DNA from: Clostridium gasigenes
GTDB taxonomy: Bacteria; Bacillota; Clostridia; Clostridiales; Clostridiaceae
Assembly: GCF_900104115.1 (NCBI RefSeq)
Contig: NZ_FNJM01000001.1
Span: 124,001 to 188,000, forward strand
Direction of reading: 5' to 3'
Length of the DNA stretch: 64,000 nt
Shown: piece by piece, positions 16,374-24,832 of the stretch
Layout: the number at the start of each line of letters is the position of its first letter
Position numbering within the stretch: position 1 is the first letter of the stretch
Program-made: the position numbers and the translations under genes
Notes under the pieces: model-generated
What the model was told of the DNA's origin: nothing
The model's input: the letters and a program-made list of their open reading frames with translations, nothing else
The model's database searches: none

Positions 16374-16733
16374 GTGATTAAATTTAATGAAAGTACACCA
16401 ATTTATATGCAAATGATACAAAAAATTAAAGCTGATATAGTAGCAGGTAAGCTTAAAGGCGGTGAAAAAATGCTTTCTGTAAGGGAGTTTTCTGAAAGCT
16501 TTAAGGTTAATCCTAATACAGTGCAGAGGGTTTTTCAGGAATTAGAACGAGAGGGGATAACTTACTCACAAAGAGGCATTGGAACATTTATTGTTGACAG
16601 TGATGAGCTTTTGAATCAATTAAAAAATACTCAAGCACAAAAATATGCTAAAAGATTTGTAGATGAAATGACAGAGCTTGGAATGAGCAAAGAAGAAATT
16701 TCTAAATATTTAATAAAGGTATTGGGGGAATAA
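16374..16733 (+). CDS. GntR-family repressor, YtrA subfamily
   Basis: Translation starts at GTG 16374 after GGGAGG. The 119-residue protein has the GntR winged helix in its first 75 residues (IKADIVAGKLKGGEKMLSVR and NPNTVQRVFQELEREG) and only a short helical tail, the YtrA layout that dimerises without a ligand domain. YtrA members repress the ABC transporter genes that follow them and are induced by cell-wall-active compounds in other Firmicutes. The ABC ATPase and permease genes come directly after, and a perfect matching operator overlaps the promoter. The inducer is unknown here. Confidence 0.9.
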   Translation: MIKFNESTPIYMQMIQKIKADIVAGKLKGGEKMLSVREFSESFKVNPNTVQRVFQELEREGITYSQRGIGTFIVDSDELLNQLKNTQAQKYAKRFVDEMTELGMSKEEISKYLIKVLGE

Positions 16734-16737
16734 AAAA

Positions 16738-17433
16738 ATGAAAATTCTTGAGGCTAAATTAATTAGCAAAAAATATTTAAAAAAGAAAGCTTTAGATGGA
16801 GTAGACTTAACAATTGAAAAAGGCAAAATTATTGGGATATTAGGACCAAATGGAAGTGGTAAAACAACTTTTTTAAAATTAATTGCAGGTTTAATAAGAC
16901 CTTCTGAAGGTGAAATTAAAATTTGTGATAATGAGATAGGGTATAAAACAAAGGAACTAGTTGCATATTTACCAGATAGTGATTTTTTATATCCATGGAT
17001 GAAAATTAGTGAAGCAAAAAAAGTTTATTCTACATTTTTTAAGGATTTTAACAGCGATAAATTTAATGAGTTACTAGGTTTTATGAAATTAGAAAGTAAT
17101 ATGTCAGTAAAAGGTCTATCAAAGGGCATGAAGGAAAAGTTAGCACTAGCATTGACATTAGCTAGAGAAGCAAAGCTAATAATTCTTGATGAACCATTAA
17201 ATGGTGTGGACCCAATAGCTAGGGAACAAATTCTACAGGCTATATTAAAGGGATTTAGTTTTGAAAGTTCTATGATAATAACTAGTCATCTTATTAACGA
17301 AGTGGAAAGTCTATTAGATGAAGTTTATTTTTTGAAAGAAGGTAAAATTATGCTTTCTGGAAATGCAGAAGATTTGAGAAGTGAAAAAAATATGACTATT
17401 GATGAGATTTATAGGGAGGTTTTTGCATGTTAG
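16738..17433 (+). CDS. ABC transporter ATPase (YtrB-like)
   Basis: The 231-residue ATPase has Walker A GPNGSGKTT near residue 37, the signature GLSKGMKEKLALALTLAREAK near 123, and Walker B LIILDEPLNGVDP near 148. ITSHLI supplies the switch histidine. Its signature reads LSKGM rather than LSGGQ, as is common in this drug-export/ABC-2 group. It starts 4 bases after the GntR gene and overlaps the permease start by 7 bases, so the three genes are coupled. It energises the membrane partner encoded next, probably to export or sense an antimicrobial. Confidence 0.9.
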   Translation: MKILEAKLISKKYLKKKALDGVDLTIEKGKIIGILGPNGSGKTTFLKLIAGLIRPSEGEIKICDNEIGYKTKELVAYLPDSDFLYPWMKISEAKKVYSTFFKDFNSDKFNELLGFMKLESNMSVKGLSKGMKEKLALALTLAREAKLIILDEPLNGVDPIAREQILQAILKGFSFESSMIITSHLINEVESLLDEVYFLKEGKIMLSGNAEDLRSEKNMTIDEIYREVFAC

Positions 17434-18227
17434 CTGATTTATTAAAATATGAACTTACGAAAAAATGGAGAAGTATGAGATATATAGTATTAGCTTATGG
17501 ACTTATAGAAATTATTTTACTGTGTACTTTGAAAATAGCTTCTTCAAAAAGTGATATGACTCATTTATTTACTGCGAGTGAGAATAAAATGGGGAATTTA
17601 GGGTTTATGTTTATTACAGGTATGATTTTTTACTTTATATTTATTTTAATATTGACAATAATGCCTTTTATAGAAGCAATTATAAAATACGAAAAAGACT
17701 TAGCTGGAAAACAGTCTCCACTTGAACTTATGATTCCGGCAGAATCTTGGAAGAAAATTCTATCAAAATTAATAACAGCGGTATGTGGAACTATTATTTG
17801 CGGAATAATTGCAATTGCATCTGTTATAATATTTTTCCTAGTTATGAGTAATTTTGAGGAAAATATAGTAGATTTAATTCTTCGTGGTTTGAGTACGGGA
17901 GTAAATTTCTCAACTGGCATTATTTTTATAATAATTAGTGGTTTCTTTGAGTATATTTCAATATTCACATTATTTTTCTTCTGTATAGCTATTTCAAAAT
18001 GGATTACGCATAAGAAAAAAACATCAGATATAATAAGTGTTTTTGTGCTTGCAGGAGCTATAGCTGTAATTTATTTTTTACAAATACAGGTAGATAAATT
18101 ACCTATTGCAACTTTCACTTTATACGGAATAAATACTAATTTAAGTGCAATAATATTAGATATATTAATTTTTATAATATTATTTATAGGTACATCATTT
18201 ATTATGGAAAGAAAAATTGAAAATTAA
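17427..18227 (+). CDS. ABC-2-type permease subunit
   Basis: The 266-residue protein is predicted to have six membrane spans (starting about residues 18, 60, 107, 150, 205 and 235). It begins MLADLLKYELTKKWRSMRYI, a basic amphipathic start common in ABC-2 permeases. KYEKDLAGKQSPLELMIPAESWKKILSKL between spans 2 and 3 resembles the coupling loop of bacterial ABC exporters. The start overlaps the ATPase gene, with GGGAGG as ribosome site. No specific substrate can be assigned. A strong terminator closes the operon at 18267. Confidence 0.8.
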   Translation: MLADLLKYELTKKWRSMRYIVLAYGLIEIILLCTLKIASSKSDMTHLFTASENKMGNLGFMFITGMIFYFIFILILTIMPFIEAIIKYEKDLAGKQSPLELMIPAESWKKILSKLITAVCGTIICGIIAIASVIIFFLVMSNFEENIVDLILRGLSTGVNFSTGIIFIIISGFFEYISIFTLFFFCIAISKWITHKKKTSDIISVFVLAGAIAVIYFLQIQVDKLPIATFTLYGINTNLSAIILDILIFIILFIGTSFIMERKIEN

Positions 18228-18266
18228 ATAATTTATAAAATTGAATTGTTATTTTTTCATATAAGT

Positions 18267-18310
18267 AAAGTTTAACCAAATTTAATTATTTGGCTAAACT
18301 TTATTTTTTT
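18267..18310 (+). terminator. Terminator of the GntR-ABC operon
   Basis: AAAGTTTAACCAAA (18267-18280) pairs with TTTGGCTAAACTTT (18289-18302) and is followed by ATTTTTTT. Confidence 0.88.
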
Positions 18311-18411
18311 AGTTAAAATAATACTATTAAAAACAGAGTTGTTAATAATATAATATAGATATATATTTTGAGAAAGTATTAAAGGATCTTAAAAAAGGAG
18401 TGAAATAATAT

Positions 18412-19359
18412 ATGTTTGATATAGCTTTACTAGGGACCGGTGGTGGCATGCCAATGCCAAATAGGTATCTTTCTGCATCTTTAATAAATTATAGAGGACG
18501 AAAAATACTAATAGATTGTGGCGAAGGAACTCAGGTATCAATGAGAATTTTGGGTTGGGGGTTTAAATCTATTGATATTATATGTATTACTCATGGGCAT
18601 GGAGATCATATTGTAGGGTTACCAGGATTATTAGCTACAATAGGGAATAGTGGCAGAACAGAACCATTAACAATAGTTGGACCAGAGGGTATAGAAGAAA
18701 TCGTTAATGGGTTAAGAGTTATTGCTAAGTATCTACCTTATGAAGTCAATATAATAGAAAATCCTAAAAAGGTTAATCTTAAAGTTAATAAGGATAATAT
18801 GGTTGTTGTAGAGGATAATAATATTTCAGATATTATAATAAACACTATGGAAGTTGATCATTCTGCAAATTGTTTAGCATATAAATTTTCGGTACAAAGG
18901 CAAGCAAAATTCAATATAGAAAAAGCAAAAGAAAATAATGTGCCTAAGAATTTATGGAATTTGCTTCAAAAGGGAGAAACCTTAGAAGTAGATGGAAAAG
19001 TTTATACAACTAATATGGTTTTAGGTGATAACAGAAAAGGAATTAAACTTAGTTATGTAACAGATACAAGACCAATAGAAGATATAAAGGAATTTATAAA
19101 AGATAGTGATTTATTTATTTGTGAAGGAACTTACGGCGATGATGGAGATATAGATAAGGCAATAAAAAATAAACATATGACATTTAGGGAAGCAGCTACA
19201 TTAGCAAGGGAAGGTAAAGTAAAAGAACTTTTATTAACACATTTTAGCCCAGCAATGATAGAACCAGAAAGCTTTGCAAATAATGCGACGTCAGAATTTA
19301 ATAATTCTACTATAGGATATGATAGATTAGTTAAAGAATTAAATTTCATAGATGACTAA
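18412..19359 (+). CDS. Ribonuclease Z-like metallo-beta-lactamase-fold nuclease
   Basis: The 315-residue protein carries LLGTGGGMPMPNRYLSA at the N terminus and THGHGDHIVGLPGLL near residue 62, the HxHxDH zinc motif in its RNase Z context. VDHSANCLAYKF near 145 and LTHFSPAM near 278 give the later zinc ligands, with CEGTYGD near 237. RNase Z trims the 3' trailer of tRNA precursors. The protein is close to the usual 305-320 residue length. The start has a clear AAAAAGGAGTG site. It is transcribed alone. THGHGDH instead of THLHGDH makes me keep the name at family level. Confidence 0.85.
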   Translation: MFDIALLGTGGGMPMPNRYLSASLINYRGRKILIDCGEGTQVSMRILGWGFKSIDIICITHGHGDHIVGLPGLLATIGNSGRTEPLTIVGPEGIEEIVNGLRVIAKYLPYEVNIIENPKKVNLKVNKDNMVVVEDNNISDIIINTMEVDHSANCLAYKFSVQRQAKFNIEKAKENNVPKNLWNLLQKGETLEVDGKVYTTNMVLGDNRKGIKLSYVTDTRPIEDIKEFIKDSDLFICEGTYGDDGDIDKAIKNKHMTFREAATLAREGKVKELLLTHFSPAMIEPESFANNATSEFNNSTIGYDRLVKELNFIDD

Positions 19360-19493
19360 AAGAAATAATTGTAAATGAGTTTGTTTCGATACCTATGCTA
19401 CATGTATTGTTTAGTTTTCCTAATTTGGGTATAATAATAACATAAGAGTTTAAGAATCTGAAAAAATAGATTAGCATATATGGAGTGATGAAA

Positions 19494-19592
19494 ATGTTCA
19501 AGGAAGAGTATTCATCACAATTTGATAAAGAAGAAGTTCATTGGATAAAGACAGAATTTCCATTCTGGAAAAAGCTTATGACAGCTAATTAG
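19494..19592 (+). CDS. Possible 32-residue ORF ahead of the HepT-like gene
   Basis: ATG 19494 follows GGAGTGATGAAA and opens a 32-codon frame rich in charged and aromatic residues (ending FWKKLMTAN). It ends 7 bases before the HepT-like start, in another frame. It could be a small peptide, or the N-terminal part of the HepT-like protein separated by a frameshift. It resembles no known antitoxin. Confidence 0.3.
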   Translation: MFKEEYSSQFDKEEVHWIKTEFPFWKKLMTAN

Positions 19593-19599
19593 AAGGTCT

Positions 19600-19932
19600 A
19601 TGGATTTATCATTTAGAAGTTTATTTAATAGTTTCCAATCATTAGTTGAAGATTATATTTCTATTGTATTAAAAACTGTAAGCGTAGATGTGAGAAAGGT
19701 ATATTTTAGACAATCCTTAGATATATGCGTAGATAATAATTTTCTATCAAAAGAATTTATAGAAAAATTTAAGCCTTCTATAAAATTGAGAAATGATATT
19801 GCACATGGTTATGATATACCAACAACAGATGCTTTAATTGATTTCTATAAGGAAAATAGAGAAGTGTATAATAAGTTTATTATTGATATAAATGAATTTA
19901 AAAATAATTTGGATCAACAGGAGTTATTTTAA
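19600..19932 (+). CDS. HepT-like (DUF86-related) protein, partner gene absent
   Basis: The 110-residue all-helical protein contains LRNDIAHGYD near residue 68, matching the RX4HXY active-site motif of HepT ribonucleases, in the right context (LSKEFIEKFKPSIKLRNDIAHGY). HepT normally pairs with the nucleotidyltransferase antitoxin MntA, which AMPylates the Tyr of this motif. No MntA gene is adjacent. The ATG at 19600 has a weak ribosome site, AAGGTCT, and the family's first helix seems short, so the gene could be 5'-truncated or frameshifted from the small ORF upstream. Activity is uncertain. Confidence 0.6.
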   Translation: MDLSFRSLFNSFQSLVEDYISIVLKTVSVDVRKVYFRQSLDICVDNNFLSKEFIEKFKPSIKLRNDIAHGYDIPTTDALIDFYKENREVYNKFIIDINEFKNNLDQQELF

Positions 19933-19982
19933 TAAGAATGTAAAATAACTACTCCATATAAAAAATATATATGTCTTAATAA

Positions 19983-20035
19983 ATTTCAAATAAAAAACAA
20001 GCATTATAATTATGCCTGTTTTTTTTTATTTGAAA
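19983..20035. terminator. Long bidirectional terminator
   Basis: A nearly perfect stem begins TTTCAAATAAAAAACA (from 19984) and closes with TGTTTTTTTTTATTTGAAA (to 20034), apex GCAT/ATGC. It has A-runs on one side and T-runs on the other. Confidence 0.8.
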
Positions 20036-20067
20036 TAACTGTAATTTTAGATGCTTATTGCTATTAA

Positions 20068-20229
20068 AACAGAGCATTTTTAAAAAGAACCAGAAGTCCT
20101 CCACCCCCACAGGAACCAGAATCACCGCCAGAGGTAAAACCACCGCTATTCTCAAAAGAATCATCAGTAGTATCATCTATTTTTTCGGCACTACCAGAAG
20201 AAGAAAAAATAACCAATGTTTTACAATAG
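20068..20229 (+). pseudogene. Orphan Pro/Ser/Glu-rich coding remnant
   Basis: A frame open from 20068 to the TAG at 20227 reads PPPPQEPESPPEVKPP followed by SKESSVVSSIFSALPEEEK. The GC-rich proline codons stand out from the surrounding AT-rich spacer and the residue choice looks like a low-complexity linker or tail of a real protein. There is no start codon or ribosome site, so it is probably the 3' remnant of a lost gene. No family can be assigned. The rest of the 19933-20539 stretch holds a terminator, a promoter-like TTGACT/TATAAG at 20241-20270 and the palindrome at 20421. Confidence 0.35.
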
Positions 20230-20420
20230 ATGAAAACAACTTGACTTTCAATAAGAAAATTTATATAAGGAATCAATAAATAATAAGTAAAGTTGTACAT
20301 ACTAGCCTTAAGGAACACCTAAACAATAATTTCCATATATTATAATAAATAAAATTATTTTATAGTTAGTTCTAAATAAATAACTATAACAAAGTTGATT
20401 TTCAAAGAATAATTACGATG

Positions 20421-20444
20421 TAGTTATTGTTTAAACAATAACTA
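20421..20444. promoter_or_regulatory. 24-bp perfect palindrome upstream of the SatD gene
   Basis: TAGTTATTGTTT followed by AAACAATAACTA is a perfect 24-bp palindrome 95 bases before the SatD start codon. A partial copy, AGTTACTGTTTAAAAAC, follows at 20451-20467. It has no T-run, so it looks like a protein-binding site rather than a terminator. A TATAAT at 20513-20518 would be the -10 box of this gene. Confidence 0.5.
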
Positions 20445-20539
20445 TGGAAGAGTTACTGTTTAAAAACAAACTTATATTTTTCTGAATTTAGTACAAATTA
20501 TCTTTAAGTGACTATAATATTTCTAAGTTGGAGGAGTTT

Positions 20540-20941
20540 ATGAATTATATAACAATAGTATTTGATATAAAAAAATCTAGAGAATTAGTTAATAGAAATG
20601 AAGTTCAAAAAATATTAATACAAACATTAAAAAAATGTAATGAAGATTTTAAAGAAATAATAGAATCGCCTTTTTTAATAATTATTGGAGATGAATGGCA
20701 AGGATTGTTGAAAGAAGATAGCGATTATAATAAAATTATAGATTTCTTTAAGGTTTCACTATCTCCTGATGTTGAATTTTATACTGGCGTTGGAATTGGT
20801 GATATAACAATACACAATTTTGAGTTAACAGTTAATCAATTAGATGGTCCATCTTTTCATCTTGCTAGGGATGCAATAAATTATGCTAAAGAAAATAACT
20901 ATTCACTAGTAGTATTATCTAAGGAATACCCAAATAAATAA
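20540..20941 (+). CDS. SatD-family protein, short form
   Basis: The start is ATG 20540, behind TTGGAGGAG. The 133-residue protein is a SatD-type domain without the usual C-terminal helix-turn-helix. It has FDIKKSRELVNR (Asp 9), IIIGDEWQGLL (Gly50-Asp51), YTGVGIGDI (83-87) and LDGPSFHLARDAI (Arg 110). The spacing of these four elements resembles class III nucleotide cyclases: DIxxS, GDxxxA, GIxxG and GxxVNxAAR, with the usual Asn replaced by His. Cyclase activity is inference only. It converges on a second SatD gene and DUF3307 gene 54 bases away, sharing a terminator. Confidence 0.75.
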   Translation: MNYITIVFDIKKSRELVNRNEVQKILIQTLKKCNEDFKEIIESPFLIIIGDEWQGLLKEDSDYNKIIDFFKVSLSPDVEFYTGVGIGDITIHNFELTVNQLDGPSFHLARDAINYAKENNYSLVVLSKEYPNK

Positions 20942-20979
20942 CAAGCCAATATATATGGTACCTTTACTTGTTATTTTTA
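20937..20979. terminator. Terminator between converging SatD and DUF3307 genes
   Basis: AATAACAAG (20937-20945) pairs with CTTGTTATT (20967-20975) and is followed by TTTAA; it overlaps the SatD stop codon. Confidence 0.65.
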
Positions 20980-20994
20980 AAAATGCCTAAATAA

Positions 20995-21924
20995 TTAAAA
21001 AAATAAGCTTCTAATAATTATACCCAATAATAGGGCAGGTATAAAACTTAGAAATGTTCCTATTATAAAATACTCTGCAAAGCTATCATTAGATAATTTT
21101 TTAAAACGAGCTACTGACTTTATGGTTAATATAAAACCTATCATCATTGGGTAATTTATAACAATACTAACTAAAATAAAAGTTCTCTCTAGCAAACCAA
21201 TTATGAAACCACCATTTGGGGCTCCCGCATCCTCTTCTAAAGTATCCTTATTAATAACTTTATTATTTTGTGACCAATTTCGTATTTTAAAATCTGTTTT
21301 ATTATTATTTGAACTTAGATGATGCATTAATATTTTTATAAATATTCCAACTCCCCAAGTAGCAATGGATATATTTATAAATACAATTAAGAGCTTTTCA
21401 TTTAATGAAAACCCATTTGGATATATTAAAATCTTTTCTCTTAGCATATTAATAAGATTAATATTGTTACAAATTGAAAGAATGAGTAATATAAAAATTA
21501 AATGTAATAATTGATCTAGCCAAAATACCCATATGTTTTCAATTAACTTAATGTCTTTTAGATATAATAAAGATTTTAGTTCATCAACTATAAAATGAGA
21601 TATTGATATTAATAGAACTTGGAATAGGGGAACATACACTGCTTGTCCATTTATTAAGTTTATCATAGCTGAAACTATGTAAATTCCAATTAAATGGATT
21701 GTGGAATGTATAACGTTGCCTACTATTGATCTTTTTTTTATACTAAGGCTATATAAACTTTTATATAGCCTTTCTTTTATTCTTAAGGAAGTTTTTTCTT
21801 TAAGTTTATTATCTATATATGATTTTGATTTTGGAAACCTCATTTTCAATATGAATTCATTTTGAAAAACAAAGTCGAATAGTATATGACTTAATATAAC
21901 TATAAAAAATAAACTAATATCCAC
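20995..21924 (-). CDS. DUF3307-family membrane protein
   Basis: The 309-residue protein has about seven membrane spans. Its N-terminal half shows the DUF3307 pattern: LSHILFDFVFQNEFILKMRF at residues 11-30, HSTIHLIGIYIVSAMI near 73, HFIVDELKSLLYLK near 110 and WLDQLLHLIFIL near 133. The repeated His-x3-Asp and Asp-Gln-x2-His pairs in or beside membrane spans are conserved and could bind metal. The family has no established function that I know of. Its start overlaps the end of the SatD gene by 11 bases, so the two are co-translated. This SatD-DUF3307 arrangement is one I have seen in other Firmicutes. Confidence 0.75.
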   Translation of the reverse strand: MDISLFFIVILSHILFDFVFQNEFILKMRFPKSKSYIDNKLKEKTSLRIKERLYKSLYSLSIKKRSIVGNVIHSTIHLIGIYIVSAMINLINGQAVYVPLFQVLLISISHFIVDELKSLLYLKDIKLIENIWVFWLDQLLHLIFILLILSICNNINLINMLREKILIYPNGFSLNEKLLIVFINISIATWGVGIFIKILMHHLSSNNNKTDFKIRNWSQNNKVINKDTLEEDAGAPNGGFIIGLLERTFILVSIVINYPMMIGFILTIKSVARFKKLSNDSFAEYFIIGTFLSFIPALLLGIIIRSLFF

Positions 21925-22708
21925 AATACTCTCCCCCTAGTGTATATGCATATATATCTAGTAACTTTGATATAACTTTTTTATTGTAAATAGTTAAGAA
22001 ATAATTTGATGCACTTAATTTGTTTGAAATACCAGATTTTGTGTAGTTAGGATATTCTTTTTCGATGTTACTATATGAACCTAATTCTTCATATAAAGAA
22101 ATTATATCTATTTGTTTATCAGTAAATTTATTTTCTATCATTTCATTATTTTGCATAATATTATTAATAATATCTATAAGTCCTAAAGATATATTATCAT
22201 CTTCTGTACTGGTAACAGCACATTCAAGAAGGGTATCAGATTCATTAACTAGTAATTGATTATTGTGGTTTCTAGTCATATCAATATGATTTCCTTTTAA
22301 AACTAACTTGCAATCCTTTGTATGGATTACTTCGTTATAAAATCTATTGCTTTTTTTAGCTATATTTATTGCTTCTCTAGCATAAATAAAAGCATCTCCA
22401 TCCATTTCTCTAGTGTCGTTTGATTCATTAGTACTTATAGTTCCAATACCAATTCCACAATAACAATCTAATTTACTTAAATGTAAAAATAATTTAATTT
22501 CAGTAAAAATATTATAACTTTCTTTAACATCTCGTATAACAATTTGCCATTCATCACCTAAGATAAATGTGATTGGAGAGACTAAAAGATTATCATATTT
22601 ATTATTTAATTTTAAGAAATACTCTTTAATCTTACATTGGATTTCTATTCTGTTTTCTATTTTTCTAGATTTTACTAAATCTATATTTATTACGCTATAA
22701 ATATTCAC
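21914..22708 (-). CDS. SatD-family protein with C-terminal helix-turn-helix
   Basis: The start is GTG 22708, six bases behind GGAGGG; the in-frame ATG at 22738 lies upstream of that ribosome site. The 264-residue protein has NIDLVKSRKIENR (Asp 10), FILGDEWQIVI (Gly51-Asp52), CYCGIGIGTI (85-89) and MDGDAFIYAREAI (Arg 111). These fit the class III cyclase motif order, with Ile at the transition-state Asn position. Residues about 210-255 (IISLYEELGSYSNIEKEY and later KSGISNKLSA) look like a helix-turn-helix. It overlaps DUF3307. The SatD name comes from streptococcal secretion/acid-tolerance work; the biochemical role is unknown. Confidence 0.75.
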   Translation of the reverse strand: MNIYSVINIDLVKSRKIENRIEIQCKIKEYFLKLNNKYDNLLVSPITFILGDEWQIVIRDVKESYNIFTEIKLFLHLSKLDCYCGIGIGTISTNESNDTREMDGDAFIYAREAINIAKKSNRFYNEVIHTKDCKLVLKGNHIDMTRNHNNQLLVNESDTLLECAVTSTEDDNISLGLIDIINNIMQNNEMIENKFTDKQIDIISLYEELGSYSNIEKEYPNYTKSGISNKLSASNYFLTIYNKKVISKLLDIYAYTLGGEYCGY

Positions 22709-23008
22709 TGTTTTCCCTCCATGGATATTAGAAATCATTTAAATAGTATTTATTTTTAGATAGATTAAACATTAATTGTTAATTATTTCTTATATTTTAA
22801 CACAAATATTATATAAATATAAGAAAGAAGATAGGTTTAAAATGGAAATATAATAATAATACCGCCTTTTTAATTATTACCTAAATTAAAAGTGCTATTC
22901 AGTATTTGATAAAAAGCATTGAATAATATTTAATACAAATAATTTTATAGTATTTTTTAGGAAATATAACATAAAATTAAATGAAAGCAATATAAAGGGA
23001 ATTGGAAA

Positions 23009-24832
23009 ATGAGACAAGGTAAAATAATATGCCCTAATTATTTAGATGAAAATTCACCAGACTTTTTAGTAGAGTATAGAGGTCCATTTAAGGAAGAAAT
23101 AGATAAGGTTGATTATGCTTGTGGAGATATTATAACTGATACCCTTGGAGTGATATCAGTACCTTATGAATATTTAGATATATTAAGGAGAGATGTGCCG
23201 TCTATTATATTTATAGAAAGTAGAAGTATGTATGTTCTGCAAGATGTTATTGTAAATTATGTGGATAAAATAAATGAAATTAAACTAAATCCTTATTTAG
23301 GGCTTAATGGTAGAGGAGTTCTTGTAGGAATGGTTGATTCGGGAATAGATTATCTGAATAATGAATTTATAAGAGAAGATGGAACATCAAGAATACTTAA
23401 TATATGGGATCAATCAGCGCCTATAAATTATAGTAATACTAAAGTATACACTGGAGATACTTATGATAATGATAAAATTAATGAAGCTATTAATGCTTCT
23501 AAAAGAGGGGAAGATCCTTATGCAATAGTGCCTACAAGAGATGAATTTGATCATGGTACAAGGATGGCAGGGATTATAGGGGGAAGAGGATATACTGAAG
23601 GTGTTGGAGGGGTAGCATCTGATTGTGACTTTGTAATTGTTAAATTGGATGAATCACTTAATTATAAGAGACTACTTAGAGAAAATGGAATATTAAATGT
23701 ACCAGCATATAATAATGTAGAGGTTTTAGCTGGAATTGAGTATTTAAGGCGTTATGCAGAAAACGCTAAGAAACCTATGGTTATATATCTAGGAGTAGGC
23801 ACCACAAGTGGAAGTCGCTCTGGAGACAATATTATATCTACATATATAAATGTTATTGCAGCAGAGAGAGGGCTTGCAATAGTAGCTGGAGTTGGGAATG
23901 AAGGTGCTGCAGAGGGCCATGCATCGGGGACCATTAAGGATGTAGATGATGTGGCATTAATTGAATTATCAATTCCTAGAGTGCTTAAAGAATTATCTTT
24001 TGATGTATGGATTAGGAAACCAGATATAATGTCAATTAATATAAGTACTCCTTATGGAGAAATGTCTGGGTTTATCGATGCGAAAATTAAAAGAGTTGGA
24101 ACTATAAAATTTGTGTTAACAAATAGTTCTGTGAATATTAGTTATAATGTTCCTGAAGAGTACACTGGTGATGAAGTTATTGGATTAACCTTTAAAGATA
24201 TGAAGCCAGGAATATGGAGGCTAGAGTTGAAAGGTAAATATATAGTAAAGGGAAGATATGACATGTGGCTACCTCCTAAAGCAACATTACCAGAAGGTAC
24301 AAGGTTTCTTGCTTCAGATCCATTTATAACATTAACAGTACCAAGTACTGCAAAAAAAGTTGTAACTGTAGCCTATTATAACAGTGAAACAGAATCATTA
24401 GTAGCATCATCAGGTAAGGGATTTAATTCAAATGGTTTAATTAATCCAGATATAATTACAGCTGGTATTGATGTTTTGACTACATCTAATACAGGAGTTG
24501 TTACAAAAACATCTGGAAGTTCGGTTGGAGCAGCTATTGTAGCAGGATGTTGCGCTTTAATACTTCAATGGGGAATAGTTGATAAAAATGATACAACAAT
24601 ATATTCTGCAAAAATAAGGAGCTATCTTGTATATGGTGCAGATAGAACTAGGCCGGATAAGTATCCTAATAGATATTCCGGGTATGGAGCTTTAGACATA
24701 TTAAAAACATTTAATGTTATGGGTGGTATTTATACACGTTATAGAAGTTCAGAGTTTATTGAGTATTATGTAGGAAATCTATATGTGAAAATTCCAAGTG
24801 ATGTAGAAGAGAGGTATAGAATAGATGAATAG
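23009..24832 (+). CDS. Csp-type subtilisin-like protease, copy 1A
   Basis: This S8 peptidase has 607 residues. Its catalytic triad is intact: Asp110 in GMVDSGID, His182 in EFDHGTRMAG, and Ser505 in TSGSSVGAA, where GSS replaces the common GTS. VGNEGAAEGHASG near residue 295 holds the oxyanion Asn. Residues 1-95 form a prodomain-like region, and residues 310-450 a jelly-roll insertion (FDVWIRKPDIMSINI through PEEYTGDEVIGL), both typical of Clostridium CspB/CspA germination proteases. Csp enzymes sit in the spore and activate the cortex hydrolase SleC. No sleC or cspC lies in the window. It overlaps the next gene by 8 bases. Confidence 0.88.
   Translation: MRQGKIICPNYLDENSPDFLVEYRGPFKEEIDKVDYACGDIITDTLGVISVPYEYLDILRRDVPSIIFIESRSMYVLQDVIVNYVDKINEIKLNPYLGLNGRGVLVGMVDSGIDYLNNEFIREDGTSRILNIWDQSAPINYSNTKVYTGDTYDNDKINEAINASKRGEDPYAIVPTRDEFDHGTRMAGIIGGRGYTEGVGGVASDCDFVIVKLDESLNYKRLLRENGILNVPAYNNVEVLAGIEYLRRYAENAKKPMVIYLGVGTTSGSRSGDNIISTYINVIAAERGLAIVAGVGNEGAAEGHASGTIKDVDDVALIELSIPRVLKELSFDVWIRKPDIMSINISTPYGEMSGFIDAKIKRVGTIKFVLTNSSVNISYNVPEEYTGDEVIGLTFKDMKPGIWRLELKGKYIVKGRYDMWLPPKATLPEGTRFLASDPFITLTVPSTAKKVVTVAYYNSETESLVASSGKGFNSNGLINPDIITAGIDVLTTSNTGVVTKTSGSSVGAAIVAGCCALILQWGIVDKNDTTIYSAKIRSYLVYGADRTRPDKYPNRYSGYGALDILKTFNVMGGIYTRYRSSEFIEYYVGNLYVKIPSDVEERYRIDE

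Noticed and set aside
20064..20318. 84-codon minus-strand frame with a Gly/Ser-rich end
   Set aside because: The glycine-rich part is the antisense of the Pro/Glu-rich plus-strand remnant, which has more coding-like composition; no ribosome site on the minus strand.
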